A program made the translations under genes and the position numbers. Below are positions 52,539 to 62,121 of a stretch of DNA of 64,000 nt, one piece after another. The stretch comes from Dorea phocaeensis. GTDB taxonomy: Bacteria > Bacillota > Clostridia > Lachnospirales > Lachnospiraceae. Where the stretch lies: the NCBI RefSeq assembly GCF_900240315.1, contig NZ_OEPZ01000001.1, forward strand, positions 248,001 through 312,000, read 5' to 3'. Positions within the stretch are counted from its first letter, which is position 1; every line of letters starts with the position of its first letter. The notes below the pieces were generated by a model that saw only the letters and a program-made list of their open reading frames with translations, did not search any database and had not been told where the DNA came from.

Positions 52539-52580
52539 AAACACCTTCATACTAAGAAAAAAGTATGGAGGTGTTTTTTT
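52539..52580 (+). terminator. Terminator after metY whose 3' arm holds the ribosome binding site of tepA
   Basis: Stem AAACACCTTCATAC (52539-52552) / GTATGGAGGTGTTT (52563-52576) with one G-T pair and a 10-base loop, then TTTT to 52580. GGAGGTG at 52567-52573 is the ribosome binding site of the next gene, whose ATG starts at 52581, directly after the T-tract. Confidence 0.85.
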
Positions 52581-53276
52581 ATGGAAGAAATCGAGAAGAA
52601 GGAACAGCGTCAGAGCGAAATGAAAGAGACAGGAAGTGCAGATCTGGATGGGAATAAAAATCATCACAAGATTAAATTGTTAACGATCATCGGAGAAATC
52701 GAGGGACATGAGTCGGTGTCCGGTAGCGCCAAATCCACCAAATACGAGCATTTGCTGCCAATGCTGGCGGAAGTAGAAGACAGTGACGAGATTGAAGGGC
52801 TTCTGATTCTTCTTCATACACTGGGCGGGGATGTGGAAGCAGGATTGTCCATTGCAGAAATGATCGCATCCTTAAGCAAACCGACGGTATCTCTTGTGTT
52901 GGGAGGAAGCCATTCTATCGGAGGACCGTTGGCAGTTTCAGCAAAGTATTCTTTTATTGTGCCAAGCGGAACGATGATTATCCATCCGGTGCGTTCCAGC
53001 GGGATGTTCATCGGTGTGGAACAAAGTCTTAGAAATATGATTCGGACGCAAGACCGCATCACCCGTTTTCTTGCAAAGCATTCTAAAATTTCCAAGGAAC
53101 GATTAGAAGAGTTGATGTTAAATCAGACGGAGCTTGTCAAAGACGTAGGAACATTACTGGAGGGGAGAGAAGCAGTTCAGGAGGGGCTCATCGACGAAGT
53201 CGGAGGAATGAGCGATGCGTTGAGAAAATTGCACGAAATGATAGAGGGCAGAGCAGGGATTTCCAACGAATTTTAG
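52581..53276 (+). CDS. tepA: ClpP-class serine protease, TepA-like
   Basis: 231 residues. ClpP/crotonase-fold: an N-terminal acidic tail, then IEGLLILLHTLGGDVEAGLSIAEMI, the serine motif GGSHSIGGPLAVS (S112 probable nucleophile, S110 also present) and MIIHPVRSSG with H135, then the ClpP-like helix LRNMIRTQDRITRFLAKHSKI. In Bacillus tepA lies directly next to ftsK/spoIIIE-type genes, as here. TepA is linked to translocation across the membrane, but its protease substrates are not established. Translation is hidden in the terminator hairpin of metY. Confidence 0.85.
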   Translation: MEEIEKKEQRQSEMKETGSADLDGNKNHHKIKLLTIIGEIEGHESVSGSAKSTKYEHLLPMLAEVEDSDEIEGLLILLHTLGGDVEAGLSIAEMIASLSKPTVSLVLGGSHSIGGPLAVSAKYSFIVPSGTMIIHPVRSSGMFIGVEQSLRNMIRTQDRITRFLAKHSKISKERLEELMLNQTELVKDVGTLLEGREAVQEGLIDEVGGMSDALRKLHEMIEGRAGISNEF

Positions 53277-53278
53277 TA

Positions 53279-53307
53279 ATGACAGACTTCCTTGAAAATG
53301 ATATACT
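53279..53307 (+). promoter_or_regulatory. Sigma-A promoter with extended -10 for ftsK
   Basis: ATGACA (53279-53284) and TATACT (53302-53307), 17-base spacer, with the TG dinucleotide of an extended -10 (TGATATACT). Confidence 0.75.
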
Positions 53308-53343
53308 ATAAATAGTATTGTCAATCATAAGGGGGAAGTGTTA

Positions 53344-55770
53344 ATGGCTGCAAAGTCGAAAAAGCGTACAGGCAGACGGCAGACAAAGAAAAAAAAGACG
53401 GAGCAGAGTTTCTTATTCAATGAAATTGTCATTTGGGTAAGTTTGGCAATCAGCATTCTGATGTTGATCAGTAATTTTGGATTCGGCGGATTTATAGGGG
53501 AGAAAATTGCTGAATTCTTATTCTGGATCTTTGGTTGGGTGGCATTTATCAGTCCGTTTCTTCTCTTTGGAACGGTTGCATTTTTAGTGTCCAACCGCGG
53601 CAATGGAGCTGCGTATTTAAAGACTGTTCTCGGTGTAGTTCTTACCGTTCTTGTCTGCACGCTGCTGGAGTTGATTCATAGGGTAGGAGGCCTGATTGGA
53701 AAGTCGTTGACGACAATTCTGACACCGGCTATCGGTGTCGCAGGTACATACGTTGTGGTTCTTACTTTGATGATTATCTGTACGGTAATCATTACTGGAA
53801 AATCAGCGCTTAAAGGTGTGAAAAAACAAGGCGATAAAGCTTATGATAAAGCGAAGCAGGATGCTGCCCGAAGAAGAGAGCTTGCGAAGGAACGGCGGGA
53901 AGCACGGGAGAAAGAGAAAAAGCAAGAAGAAAAGAAGGAAAACAAAGCGTCCCGTTCAAATTCAAAAAAGCGGAGTGATCGTCATGTGGAAGGGGTTTCC
54001 TTTGACACCACTCTTTCTAATGAAAACAGCGCTGGAAAAATGCGAGAGTTAAAGGCAGATCCACTTGAGCTTGCAGACGAAGGAGTCATTGAGGAACAGA
54101 TTTTCAAGGAGCCAAGTCCTCAATTTGAGATTCACAGAGCGGAAGAGCCGAGTGATTTTGGAGGATCAGAGGCTTTCGAGGAAGCTGCCACTGTAGATCA
54201 GAGCGCATTGACAAAAAGTCGTGCAAAAGAGAAAATGGAAGTCCGCAAGGAGATGGCAGATGTGGCGGCCACTATAGAAGCAGGGGAAGCGAAACCCAAG
54301 AAGGAATACCGTTTCCCGCCGCTTTCACTGTTAAAGAAGGGCAAGAGAGGAAGCGGGGAATCGGATGCTCATTTGAGGGAGACTGCCATGAAACTTCAGA
54401 CTACATTGCAGAACTTTGGAGTCAATGTAACGGTGACCAATGTAAGCTGTGGCCCGTCGGTGACTCGCTATGAACTGCAGCCGGAGATGGGCGTTAAGGT
54501 CAGCAAGATTGTTGGACTTGCAGATGATATCAAGCTAAATTTGGCGGCGGCAGATATCCGAATTGAGGCGCCGATTCCGGGGAAAGCAGCTGTTGGAATC
54601 GAAGTTCCTAATAAAGAGAATTCCGCTGTCATGCTTAGAGATCTTTTGGAGTCTCAGGAATTCAAGAACAGTACTTCCCGTATTTCTTTTGCAGTTGGAA
54701 AGGATATTGGAGGAAAGACGGTAGTTTCGGATATTGGTAAGATGCCGCATGTGCTGATTGCAGGAGCAACCGGGTCTGGTAAGTCGGTCTGTATCAATAC
54801 CTTGATTATGAGTATCTTATATAAAGCCTCACCGGAAGAGGTCAAGTTGATTATGATTGACCCGAAGGTGGTGGAACTTAGTGTTTATAACGGAATTCCA
54901 CATCTGATGATCCCGGTAGTCACAGATCCGAAAAAAGCTGCGGGCGCATTAAACTGGGCAGTAGCTGAGATGACCAGAAGATATCAGGCCTTTGCGGAGC
55001 ATAACGTAAGGGATATGAAGGGATATAACGAGAAAATCGCTTCTATGCCTTCAGTGGACGGCGAAGCCTTAAAGCCGATGCCGCAGATCGTCATTATCGT
55101 AGACGAGTTGGCGGATCTTATGATGGTGGCGCCGGGGGATGTTGAAGAGGCGATCTGTCGTCTGGCACAGCTGGCAAGAGCTGCGGGCATTCATCTGGTA
55201 CTGGCAACGCAGCGTCCATCCGTCAATGTTATTACGGGACTGATTAAAGCTAATATGCCGTCCAGGATTGCATTTTCCGTATCATCGGGAGTGGATTCCC
55301 GTACGATTATCGATATGAACGGTGCGGAAAAACTGCTGGGAAAAGGCGATATGCTGTTCTATCCGGCGGGATATCAGAAGCCGGCCAGAGTTCAAGGGTC
55401 TTTTGTGACAGACCAGGAAGTTCAAAGTGTGGTAGAATATTTGAAAAAACAGAGTGGGGAAGCTGTTTACGATGAAGAAGTCGTACAACATGTGAATACC
55501 AGCCAGCTAGGAAGCGCCAGTGTGGCAGGAATGGCAGAAGGGGATGAACGCGACGTGCATTTTACAGAAGCAGGCCGCCTCATTATAGAGAAAGACAAGG
55601 CGTCCATAGGGATGCTTCAGCGTAGCTTTAAGATAGGATTCAACCGCGCAGCAAGGATTATGGATCAGCTGTGCGAGGCGGGCGTTGTCGGTCCGGAGGA
55701 AGGAACGAAACCACGGAAAGTGCTGATGACGGCCGAAGAATTCGAGCGGTACGCCGAAGAGTATGTCTAA
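53344..55770 (+). CDS. ftsK: FtsK/SpoIIIE-type DNA translocase
   Basis: 808 residues from ATG 53344 (GGGGGAAG upstream; the GTG at 53338 would add two). Four N-terminal membrane helices fall in residues about 20-160, then a charged linker rich in Lys/Arg and Glu, then the motor: Walker A GATGSGKSVCINTL near residue 474, Walker B IVIIVDELADLMMVAP, and the arginine-finger region RPSVNVITG. A C-terminal gamma winged helix (about 745-808) recognises polar DNA sequences. Anchored at the septum, it pumps chromosomal DNA. Whether it is the vegetative FtsK or the sporulation SpoIIIE cannot be read from the sequence. Confidence 0.95.
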   Translation: MAAKSKKRTGRRQTKKKKTEQSFLFNEIVIWVSLAISILMLISNFGFGGFIGEKIAEFLFWIFGWVAFISPFLLFGTVAFLVSNRGNGAAYLKTVLGVVLTVLVCTLLELIHRVGGLIGKSLTTILTPAIGVAGTYVVVLTLMIICTVIITGKSALKGVKKQGDKAYDKAKQDAARRRELAKERREAREKEKKQEEKKENKASRSNSKKRSDRHVEGVSFDTTLSNENSAGKMRELKADPLELADEGVIEEQIFKEPSPQFEIHRAEEPSDFGGSEAFEEAATVDQSALTKSRAKEKMEVRKEMADVAATIEAGEAKPKKEYRFPPLSLLKKGKRGSGESDAHLRETAMKLQTTLQNFGVNVTVTNVSCGPSVTRYELQPEMGVKVSKIVGLADDIKLNLAAADIRIEAPIPGKAAVGIEVPNKENSAVMLRDLLESQEFKNSTSRISFAVGKDIGGKTVVSDIGKMPHVLIAGATGSGKSVCINTLIMSILYKASPEEVKLIMIDPKVVELSVYNGIPHLMIPVVTDPKKAAGALNWAVAEMTRRYQAFAEHNVRDMKGYNEKIASMPSVDGEALKPMPQIVIIVDELADLMMVAPGDVEEAICRLAQLARAAGIHLVLATQRPSVNVITGLIKANMPSRIAFSVSSGVDSRTIIDMNGAEKLLGKGDMLFYPAGYQKPARVQGSFVTDQEVQSVVEYLKKQSGEAVYDEEVVQHVNTSQLGSASVAGMAEGDERDVHFTEAGRLIIEKDKASIGMLQRSFKIGFNRAARIMDQLCEAGVVGPEEGTKPRKVLMTAEEFERYAEEYV

Positions 55771-55813
55771 AGAAACAAGGGAATAAATCACAGAGAGAAA
55801 GGATTGGAAACCG

Positions 55814-57484
55814 ATGAAAACAGATATCCAGATTGCACAGGAAGCACAGATGGCCCATATCAGAGATGTGGCAAAAACAGCAGGAATTGAAGAAGAGGAA
55901 CTGGAGTTTTACGGGAAGTATAAAGCGAAGCTTTCCGAAGAACTTTGGAACCGGGTAAAAGAAGAACCGGATGGAAAGCTGGTGCTGGTAACTGCCATTA
56001 ACCCAACTCCGGCAGGAGAAGGAAAGACTACGATTACAGTGGGACTTGGACAGGCGATGACGAAGCTTGGAAAGAAAGCGATGATCGCACTTCGAGAGCC
56101 TTCTCTTGGTCCGTGTTTTGGAATCAAAGGAGGAGCAGCCGGCGGCGGCTATTCACAGGTTGTTCCTATGGAGGATTTAAACCTTCATTTTACGGGAGAT
56201 TTTCATGCAATTACGTCTGCTAATAACCTTTTGGCAGCACTTCTTGACAACCACATCCAGCAGGGAAATGCGCTTCAGATCGATTCTCGTCAGGTGGTGT
56301 GGAAACGTTGTCTGGATATGAATGATCGGAATTTAAGAAATATTGTAGTTGGCTTGGGAAGCAAGATGGATGGAATGGTCAGAGAAGATCATTTCGTAAT
56401 TACGGTTGCGTCTGAAATTATGGCGATTCTCTGTTTGGCAGAGGATCTGAATGACTTAAGAACACGCCTTGGAAAGATTATTGTAGCATACAATTTTGCA
56501 GGAGAACCTGTAACGGCAGATGATCTTAAGGCAACAGGCGCTATGACGGCTCTTTTAAAGGATGCGATTATGCCGAACTTGATTCAGACGCTGGAACATA
56601 CGCCGGCGCTGGTACATGGTGGTCCATTCGCAAATATTGCACACGGCTGCAATAGTGTAAGAGCGACAAGAATGGCATTGAAGTTAAGTGATATTACCAT
56701 TACAGAGGCTGGTTTTGGCGCAGACCTGGGAGCTGAAAAATTCTTCGATATCAAGTGCAGAAAAGCAGGTCTTCATCCGGATGCAGTCGTTCTTGTGGCA
56801 ACCGTACGTGCGTTGAAGTACAACGGAGGCGTTGCAAAGGCAGATTTGGGCGAAGAAAATCTGGAGGCATTGAAAAAGGGGATTGTCAATTTAGAGAAAC
56901 ATATTGAAAATATCCAGAAATATGGAGTTCCGGTAGTTGTAACACTGAATTCCTTTGTGACAGATACCGAAGCAGAGAATGAATATATCCGAAGATTCTG
57001 TGAAGAAAAAGGATGTGAATTTGCACTGGCAAGAGTTTGGGAAAAAGGCGGAGAAGGCGGAGAAGAACTGGCTTTAAAAGTGCTGGATACACTGGAAAAG
57101 AAGGAAAGCAACTTCCATACGCTTTATGAAGATGATCTGTCTTTGGAAGAGAAGATTGAGACCATTTCAAAAGAGATCTATGGCGCGCGTGGCGTTATCT
57201 ATGAACCGGCTGCAAAGAAACAGCTTGCTAAGATCGCGGAACTTGGATTTTCCAATCTTCCGGTCTGTATGGCAAAGAATCAATACTCTCTGTCTGATGA
57301 TGCTAAGAAATTAGGACGTCCAACAGATTTTGACATTCACATTCGTGAAGTATATGTCAGTGCGGGAGCTGGGTTTGTGGTTGTATTGACAGGAGCAGTA
57401 ATGACCATGCCTGGACTTCCAAAGGTTCCGGCAGCAAATGGAATTGACGTGGCAGAAGACGGAACTATTACCGGATTATTCTAA
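55814..57484 (+). CDS. fhs: Formate-tetrahydrofolate ligase
   Basis: 556 residues, ATG after GAAAGGA. ATP-dependent formation of 10-formyl-THF from formate. P-loop TPAGEGKTT ends near K71; the family signatures [42 protein letters not shown] and [19 protein letters not shown]-type residues (shown in parts here) are present. folD follows 51 bases later, forming the pair that interconverts one-carbon folates. Both are typical of acetogens and purine-fermenting clostridia but also of many Lachnospiraceae. Confidence 0.97.
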   Translation: MKTDIQIAQEAQMAHIRDVAKTAGIEEEELEFYGKYKAKLSEELWNRVKEEPDGKLVLVTAINPTPAGEGKTTITVGLGQAMTKLGKKAMIALREPSLGPCFGIKGGAAGGGYSQVVPMEDLNLHFTGDFHAITSANNLLAALLDNHIQQGNALQIDSRQVVWKRCLDMNDRNLRNIVVGLGSKMDGMVREDHFVITVASEIMAILCLAEDLNDLRTRLGKIIVAYNFAGEPVTADDLKATGAMTALLKDAIMPNLIQTLEHTPALVHGGPFANIAHGCNSVRATRMALKLSDITITEAGFGADLGAEKFFDIKCRKAGLHPDAVVLVATVRALKYNGGVAKADLGEENLEALKKGIVNLEKHIENIQKYGVPVVVTLNSFVTDTEAENEYIRRFCEEKGCEFALARVWEKGGEGGEELALKVLDTLEKKESNFHTLYEDDLSLEEKIETISKEIYGARGVIYEPAAKKQLAKIAELGFSNLPVCMAKNQYSLSDDAKKLGRPTDFDIHIREVYVSAGAGFVVVLTGAVMTMPGLPKVPAANGIDVAEDGTITGLF

Positions 57485-57535
57485 TAGGTTCTTGATTTGG
57501 GGAGTAGAAAAGAAGATAAGGGAAGAAGGAAAACT

Positions 57536-58372
57536 ATGGCAATATTAATTGATGGAAAAGCAATCGCAGCGCAGATAAAAGAAGAATTAAAAGAACAGGT
57601 GGCAGCAATGAAGGCAGATGGTAAAAACGTCTGCCTGGCTGTCGTTCAGGTAGGAGAAGATCCGGCGTCTTCTGTCTATGTAAGAAATAAGAAGAGGGCA
57701 TGTAAGTATATAGGGATTGAGTCCAGATCTTATGAATTAAAAGAGGAGACCACGCAGGAAGAATTGATACGCCTGGTAGATACATTGAATCAGGATCCAC
57801 AGGTGGACGGAATTCTGGTGCAGCTTCCGCTGCCGGGACAGATTGATGAAGATGCTGTGATCCGTGCTATCAGTCCTAAGAAGGACGTGGATGGATTTCA
57901 TCCCATGAATGTAGGGAAAATGTTCGTTGGTGAAGAAGGTTTTGTTCCTTGTACACCGGCAGGAGTGATTGAGCTTTTGAAACGTTCAGGTATTTCGATT
58001 GAGGGGAAGGAATGTGTAGTTGTTGGAAGAAGTAATAATGTCGGGAAGCCGATGGGAATTTTGCTTCTTCAGGAAAATGGTACGGTTACCGTAACTCATT
58101 CTCGAACCCAGAACTTAAAAGATGTGACTTGCCGTGCAGATATTCTTGTGGTTGCGGCAGGAAAAGCCAAAATGATAACGGCAGATCATGTTAAGGACGG
58201 CGCAGTTGTCATTGATGTGGGTATGCATAGAAACGAAGATAACAAACTCTGCGGAGACGTGGATTTTGATCAGGTTGTAGATAAAGTGTCAGCCATTACA
58301 CCTGTTCCGGGCGGAGTTGGCCCGATGACGGTTGCCATGCTGATGTGTAATTGTGTAGAAGCTGCAAAATAG
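57536..58372 (+). CDS. folD: Bifunctional methylene-THF dehydrogenase/methenyl-THF cyclohydrolase
   Basis: 278 residues from ATG 57536 (AAGGA upstream); the longer GTG frame from 57497 has no ribosome binding site and adds residues foreign to the family. Signatures: VGEDPASSVYVRNK, VDGILVQLPLPGQID, KDVDGFHPMNVG, VVVGRSNNVGKP and TPVPGGVGPMTVAML. It interconverts 5,10-methylene-, methenyl- and 10-formyl-THF and works with the ligase encoded just upstream. The zinc-ribbon gene's ribosome binding site overlaps its stop codon. Confidence 0.96.
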   Translation: MAILIDGKAIAAQIKEELKEQVAAMKADGKNVCLAVVQVGEDPASSVYVRNKKRACKYIGIESRSYELKEETTQEELIRLVDTLNQDPQVDGILVQLPLPGQIDEDAVIRAISPKKDVDGFHPMNVGKMFVGEEGFVPCTPAGVIELLKRSGISIEGKECVVVGRSNNVGKPMGILLLQENGTVTVTHSRTQNLKDVTCRADILVVAAGKAKMITADHVKDGAVVIDVGMHRNEDNKLCGDVDFDQVVDKVSAITPVPGGVGPMTVAMLMCNCVEAAK

Positions 58373-58386
58373 GAGGAACATGTAGA

Positions 58387-59628
58387 ATGAGATGTAAGTA
58401 TTGCGGACATAGCATACCGGAAGGAATGCTATACTGTGAGAATTGCGGAAAAGAAGTCTGCATAGTCCCGGAATATAATCCGTTGGATGATCTGTTAAGT
58501 GAACAGATCAAAGGTGCTATCAATGGTGATGAACCGGATAATGAAGAGTTTTATCATTACCGTACCAGCGCTGCGACCGGAAGACGAAGAACAGATACCG
58601 TGTCACAGCGGGAGCGCGCTCGCGCAGGCATGGACAGAACCCAGCCCGAAAGAGAGCGAAAGCTTTCTGAGCGAGAGCGCAAGCGGAGGCAGGCAGAACG
58701 CCGTCGGGAGATAAAAAGGAAAAAAAGACGGAAACGGATGTTAATTTTGCTGATCATTCTGATCGGTATCGTCGGGGGATGTTTTGCCCTTTATCAGGTC
58801 TCTTACAGAGGGATCGTGCGGAAAGGATACCGAGAACTAAAAAAAGAGTCCTATCAGGAGGCAAAACGTGCATTTGAGAAAGCACTTTCTAAAGATTCCA
58901 AAAAGGCCGATGCTTATATTGGGCTTTCTAAGGTCTATTTGGAAGAGGAAATTCCCGAAGAGGGAGAAAATTTATTCCTTGACGCGCTGGAAAAGCAGCC
59001 TAAGAACGTAGAACTATATGAAGCCTGTGTACAATTTTATCTGGATAGTCATCAGTCGGAGGAAATCCCGCATCTTTTGGAAGATGCAGAAGAGGTGGTG
59101 ACAGAAGCGCTGGCGGAATATATCATTTCAGAACCAGAATTCAGTCTGGATGATGAAGAGGTTTTTGAAGATGTAAGAGAACTGGAATTGACAGCGTCCA
59201 AGGGACAGAGCATTTATTATACGACGGATGGAAGCAAGCCTACAAAAAGCAGCACAAAATATACGGAACCGATCCAATTGGATGAGGGGGATACAGAAAT
59301 TCAAGCCATCGCTGTAGATAAGAAAGGTATTCCAAGCCTTGTCGCATCAAAAACTTACACCGTGGAACTTCCAATTGAAGATGCTCCGGCAGTCTCACCA
59401 TCTACCGGACAGTATGATACAGCAGTGCCAATTGAAATCAAAGTTCCGGAAGGATATGAAGCATATTATACGCTGGATGGGACAGAACCGACAACGGCGT
59501 CAAAGAAATATGACGGACCAATTACAATGCCGCAGGGAGAGACTCTGTTTAAGGCGATTCTTGTGAATGGGAAAGGACGGGAAAGCGGAGTAACAACCAG
59601 AAATTATATGTTGGAGACATCCGAGTAA
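58387..59628 (+). CDS. Zinc-ribbon/TM/TPR protein with two chitobiase C-terminal-like domains
   Basis: 413 residues from ATG 58387. Residues 1-22 form a zinc ribbon with CKYCGH and CENCGK. Residues 80-117 are very basic (RERKRRQAERRREIKRKKRR). One membrane helix is at about 117-138, placing the rest outside. TPR-like repeats span about 147-215 (YRELKKESYQEAKRAFEKAL). The C-terminal half holds two CHB_HEX-type beta domains: IYYTTDGSKPTKSSTKYTEP and YEAYYTLDGTEPTTASKKYDGP. These occur in surface proteins of Firmicutes. A role at the cell envelope is likely, the function unknown. It follows folD without a terminator. Confidence 0.8.
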   Translation: MRCKYCGHSIPEGMLYCENCGKEVCIVPEYNPLDDLLSEQIKGAINGDEPDNEEFYHYRTSAATGRRRTDTVSQRERARAGMDRTQPERERKLSERERKRRQAERRREIKRKKRRKRMLILLIILIGIVGGCFALYQVSYRGIVRKGYRELKKESYQEAKRAFEKALSKDSKKADAYIGLSKVYLEEEIPEEGENLFLDALEKQPKNVELYEACVQFYLDSHQSEEIPHLLEDAEEVVTEALAEYIISEPEFSLDDEEVFEDVRELELTASKGQSIYYTTDGSKPTKSSTKYTEPIQLDEGDTEIQAIAVDKKGIPSLVASKTYTVELPIEDAPAVSPSTGQYDTAVPIEIKVPEGYEAYYTLDGTEPTTASKKYDGPITMPQGETLFKAILVNGKGRESGVTTRNYMLETSE

Positions 59629-59636
59629 TCTGTCAC

Positions 59637-59665
59637 TTGATATTTTGACTCATATCCAGTATGAT
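59637..59665 (+). promoter_or_regulatory. Probable promoter for the NfnAB-like operon
   Basis: TTGATA (59637-59642) and TATGAT (59660-59665), 17-base spacer, 33 bases before the start codon. Confidence 0.6.
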
Positions 59666-59697
59666 GAAAGAAGCATTAGTATTTAGGAGGAGATAAG

Positions 59698-60585
59698 ATG
59701 TACAAGATAGTAAAAGCCGAAAAACTGGCTGATATGATTTATCTTATGGACGTAGAAGCGCCTCGAGTAGCGAGACACTGTGAGCCCGGACAGTTTGTCA
59801 TTGTAAAGCTGGATGAAAAAGGAGAGAGGATTCCGCTTACGATTTGTGATTATGACAGAGAAGCAGGTACCATTACCATTGTATTCCAGACGGTTGGTGC
59901 TTCTACCATGAAGATGGCAGAGTTAAAAGCAGGGGATTCTTTCCGTGACTTTACAGGACCGTTAGGATGCCCGTCTGAATTTGTCCATGAGGACATCGAA
60001 AGTCTGAAAAAGAAGAGGATTCTGTTTGTAGCGGGAGGTGTTGGTGCAGCTCCGGTTTACCCACAGGTAAAATGGCTGAAAGAACGCGGCGTAGACGTGG
60101 ATGTAATCGTCGGATCTAAGACGAAAGATATGTTGATCTTAGAGGATGAGATGCGCGAAGTTGCCGGAAACTATTATCCATGTACCGATGATGGTTCCTA
60201 CGGACATTCCGGTATGGTTACAACGAAGATTGAGAAGTTGGTAGAGGAAGGTCACCAATATGATTTGTGCGTTGCGATCGGACCGATGATTATGATGAAA
60301 TTCACTTGTCTTTTGACAAAGAAATTGAATATTCCGACTATCGTCAGCATGAATCCGATTATGGTAGATGGAACGGGAATGTGCGGCGCTTGTCGTCTGC
60401 ACGTAGGCGATGAGATTAAATTTGCCTGTGTAGATGGACCAGAGTTCGATGGACATCTAGTAAACTTTGATGAAGCAATGAAGAGACAGCAGATGTATAA
60501 GACAGCAGAAGGCCGTGCGATTCTGAAATTAAAAGAAGGAGATACCCATCACGGTGGATGCGGACATTGCGGAGGTGACGAGTAA
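59698..60585 (+). CDS. NfnA/SudB-like FAD/NAD(P)-binding iron-sulfur subunit
   Basis: 295 residues; TAGGAGGAGA precedes ATG 59698. Ferredoxin-NADP reductase-like: FAD-binding RIPLTICDYDR and FQTVGASTMKMAEL, NAD-binding ILFVAGGVGAAPVYPQVK. The [2Fe-2S] ligands DGTGMCGACRLHVG ... FACVDGPEFDGH match NfnA/PyrK proteins. The C-terminus ends in the cysteine-rich HHGGCGHCGGDE, an extra not needed by the core fold. Its stop overlaps the next start as TAATG, so they are coupled. Together they form NADH-dependent ferredoxin:NADP oxidoreductase or a sulfide dehydrogenase-type enzyme; electron bifurcation is likely but not provable. Confidence 0.85.
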   Translation: MYKIVKAEKLADMIYLMDVEAPRVARHCEPGQFVIVKLDEKGERIPLTICDYDREAGTITIVFQTVGASTMKMAELKAGDSFRDFTGPLGCPSEFVHEDIESLKKKRILFVAGGVGAAPVYPQVKWLKERGVDVDVIVGSKTKDMLILEDEMREVAGNYYPCTDDGSYGHSGMVTTKIEKLVEEGHQYDLCVAIGPMIMMKFTCLLTKKLNIPTIVSMNPIMVDGTGMCGACRLHVGDEIKFACVDGPEFDGHLVNFDEAMKRQQMYKTAEGRAILKLKEGDTHHGGCGHCGGDE

Positions 60586-61967
60586 TGGCGGATATGTTGA
60601 AAAGAGTTCCTGTAAGAGAGCAGGAAGCGAAGGTACGTGCAACCAATTTTGAAGAAGTATGTTATGGATACAATATGGAAGAGGCACAGGAAGAAGCAAG
60701 TCGCTGTCTGAATTGTAAGAATGCCAAATGTATTGAAGGATGTCCGGTATCCATTAATATTCCGGGATTTATATCAAAAATCAAAGAAGGCGATATCGAA
60801 GGCGCTTATCAGGTGATTGGAGAATCTTCCGCACTTCCGGCTATCTGCGGACGTGTATGCCCACAGGAGTCTCAGTGTGAGTGCAAATGTATTCGCGGAA
60901 TCAAAGGCGAGCCGGTATCCATTGGTAAATTGGAACGGTTTGTTGCAGATTATGCGTTGGAGAATGATATCAAACCAAAGAAAGCCGAGAAGAGTAATGG
61001 ACACAAAGTAGCGGTTATTGGTTCTGGTCCGTCAGGTCTTACCTGTGCAGGCGATCTGGCAAAACTAGGCTATGAAGTAACCGTATTTGAGGCGCTTCAT
61101 GAATTAGGAGGCGTGCTGGTATATGGAATTCCAGAGTTCCGTCTGCCAAAAGAAAAGGTTGTCAAAAAAGAGATCGAAAAAGTCAAAGAGCTGGGCGTTA
61201 AATTCGAGACGAATGTTGTAATTGGAAAGTCTACTACGATAGATCAGCTGATCGAAGAAGAGAAATTTGAGGCTGTTTTCATTGGTTCCGGTGCAGGACT
61301 TCCAATGTTCATGGGAATTCCGGGAGAGACAGCGAACGGTGTATTCTCTGCGAATGAGTATTTAACCAGAAGCAATCTGATGAAGGCTTTTGACGATTCC
61401 TATGATACGCCAATTGCAGCTGGACATAAGGTGGCTGTTGTTGGCGGTGGTAATGTAGCTATGGATGCTGCAAGAACGGCGCTTCGATTGGGAGCGGAAG
61501 TACATATTGTATATCGCCGAAGTGAAGCGGAGCTTCCAGCCAGAGTAGAAGAAGTACATCATGCAAAAGAAGAAGGTGTTATCTTTGATCTTCTGACCAA
61601 TCCAAAGGAAATTCTCGTAGATGAGAATGGCTGGGTAAAAGGTATGAAGGTTGTTAAGATGGAATTGGGTGAACCTGATGCATCTGGAAGAAGACGTCCG
61701 GTAGAAATTCCGGGATCTGAATATGAAATTGAGCTGGATACGGTTATTATGTCTCTGGGAACTTCTCCAAATCCGTTGATTGCATCTACAACAGAAGGAT
61801 TGAAGACCAATAAGAGAAAATGTATCGTAGCCGAAGAAGAAAATGGTCAGACCTCGAAAGCCTGTGTATTTGCCGGCGGAGATGCAGTGACTGGAGCTGC
61901 GACAGTAATCCTTGCTATGGGCGCTGGAAAAGCTGGAGCAAAAGGAATTCATGAATTATTAAAATAA
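60585..61967 (+). CDS. NfnB/SudA-like (homotetrameric glutamate synthase-type) FAD oxidoreductase
   Basis: 460 residues, start overlapping the upstream stop. N-terminal [4Fe-4S] cluster ligands: CLNCKNAKCIEGCPV and AICGRVCPQESQCECKC. Two nucleotide-binding sites follow: VAVIGSGPSGLTCAGDLA for FAD and VAVVGGGNVAMDAARTAL for NADP. Family annotation is often NADPH-dependent glutamate synthase, gltA, but the tight coupling to an NfnA-like subunit makes NfnB the better name. It would move electrons between NADH, ferredoxin and NADPH in the cytoplasm, a useful step in anaerobic fermentation. Confidence 0.88.
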   Translation: MADMLKRVPVREQEAKVRATNFEEVCYGYNMEEAQEEASRCLNCKNAKCIEGCPVSINIPGFISKIKEGDIEGAYQVIGESSALPAICGRVCPQESQCECKCIRGIKGEPVSIGKLERFVADYALENDIKPKKAEKSNGHKVAVIGSGPSGLTCAGDLAKLGYEVTVFEALHELGGVLVYGIPEFRLPKEKVVKKEIEKVKELGVKFETNVVIGKSTTIDQLIEEEKFEAVFIGSGAGLPMFMGIPGETANGVFSANEYLTRSNLMKAFDDSYDTPIAAGHKVAVVGGGNVAMDAARTALRLGAEVHIVYRRSEAELPARVEEVHHAKEEGVIFDLLTNPKEILVDENGWVKGMKVVKMELGEPDASGRRRPVEIPGSEYEIELDTVIMSLGTSPNPLIASTTEGLKTNKRKCIVAEEENGQTSKACVFAGGDAVTGAATVILAMGAGKAGAKGIHELLK

Positions 61968-61992
61968 TTCTTATAATTAAAATAGTAAAGAA

Positions 61993-62029
61993 GGGGCGTG
62001 GTAAGATAAAAGTACTACGTCCCATTTTT
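61993..62029 (+). terminator. Intrinsic terminator after the NfnAB-like operon
   Basis: Stem GGGGCGTGGTA (61993-62003) / TACTACGTCCC (62013-62023) with two G-T pairs, then ATTTTT. Confidence 0.8.
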
Positions 62030-62121
62030 GCTTTTACTTGCTTTTTAATTAGTTTTATTTGCATTCTTACGGTTTTCCGAATATATTAGAAATAGACTTT
62101 GAAGAAATGAGGTATGTGTAT

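Noticed and set aside
55771-55813. Tetrahydrofolate riboswitch before fhs
   Set aside because: Only 43 bases between ftsK and fhs; not enough room and no matching core.
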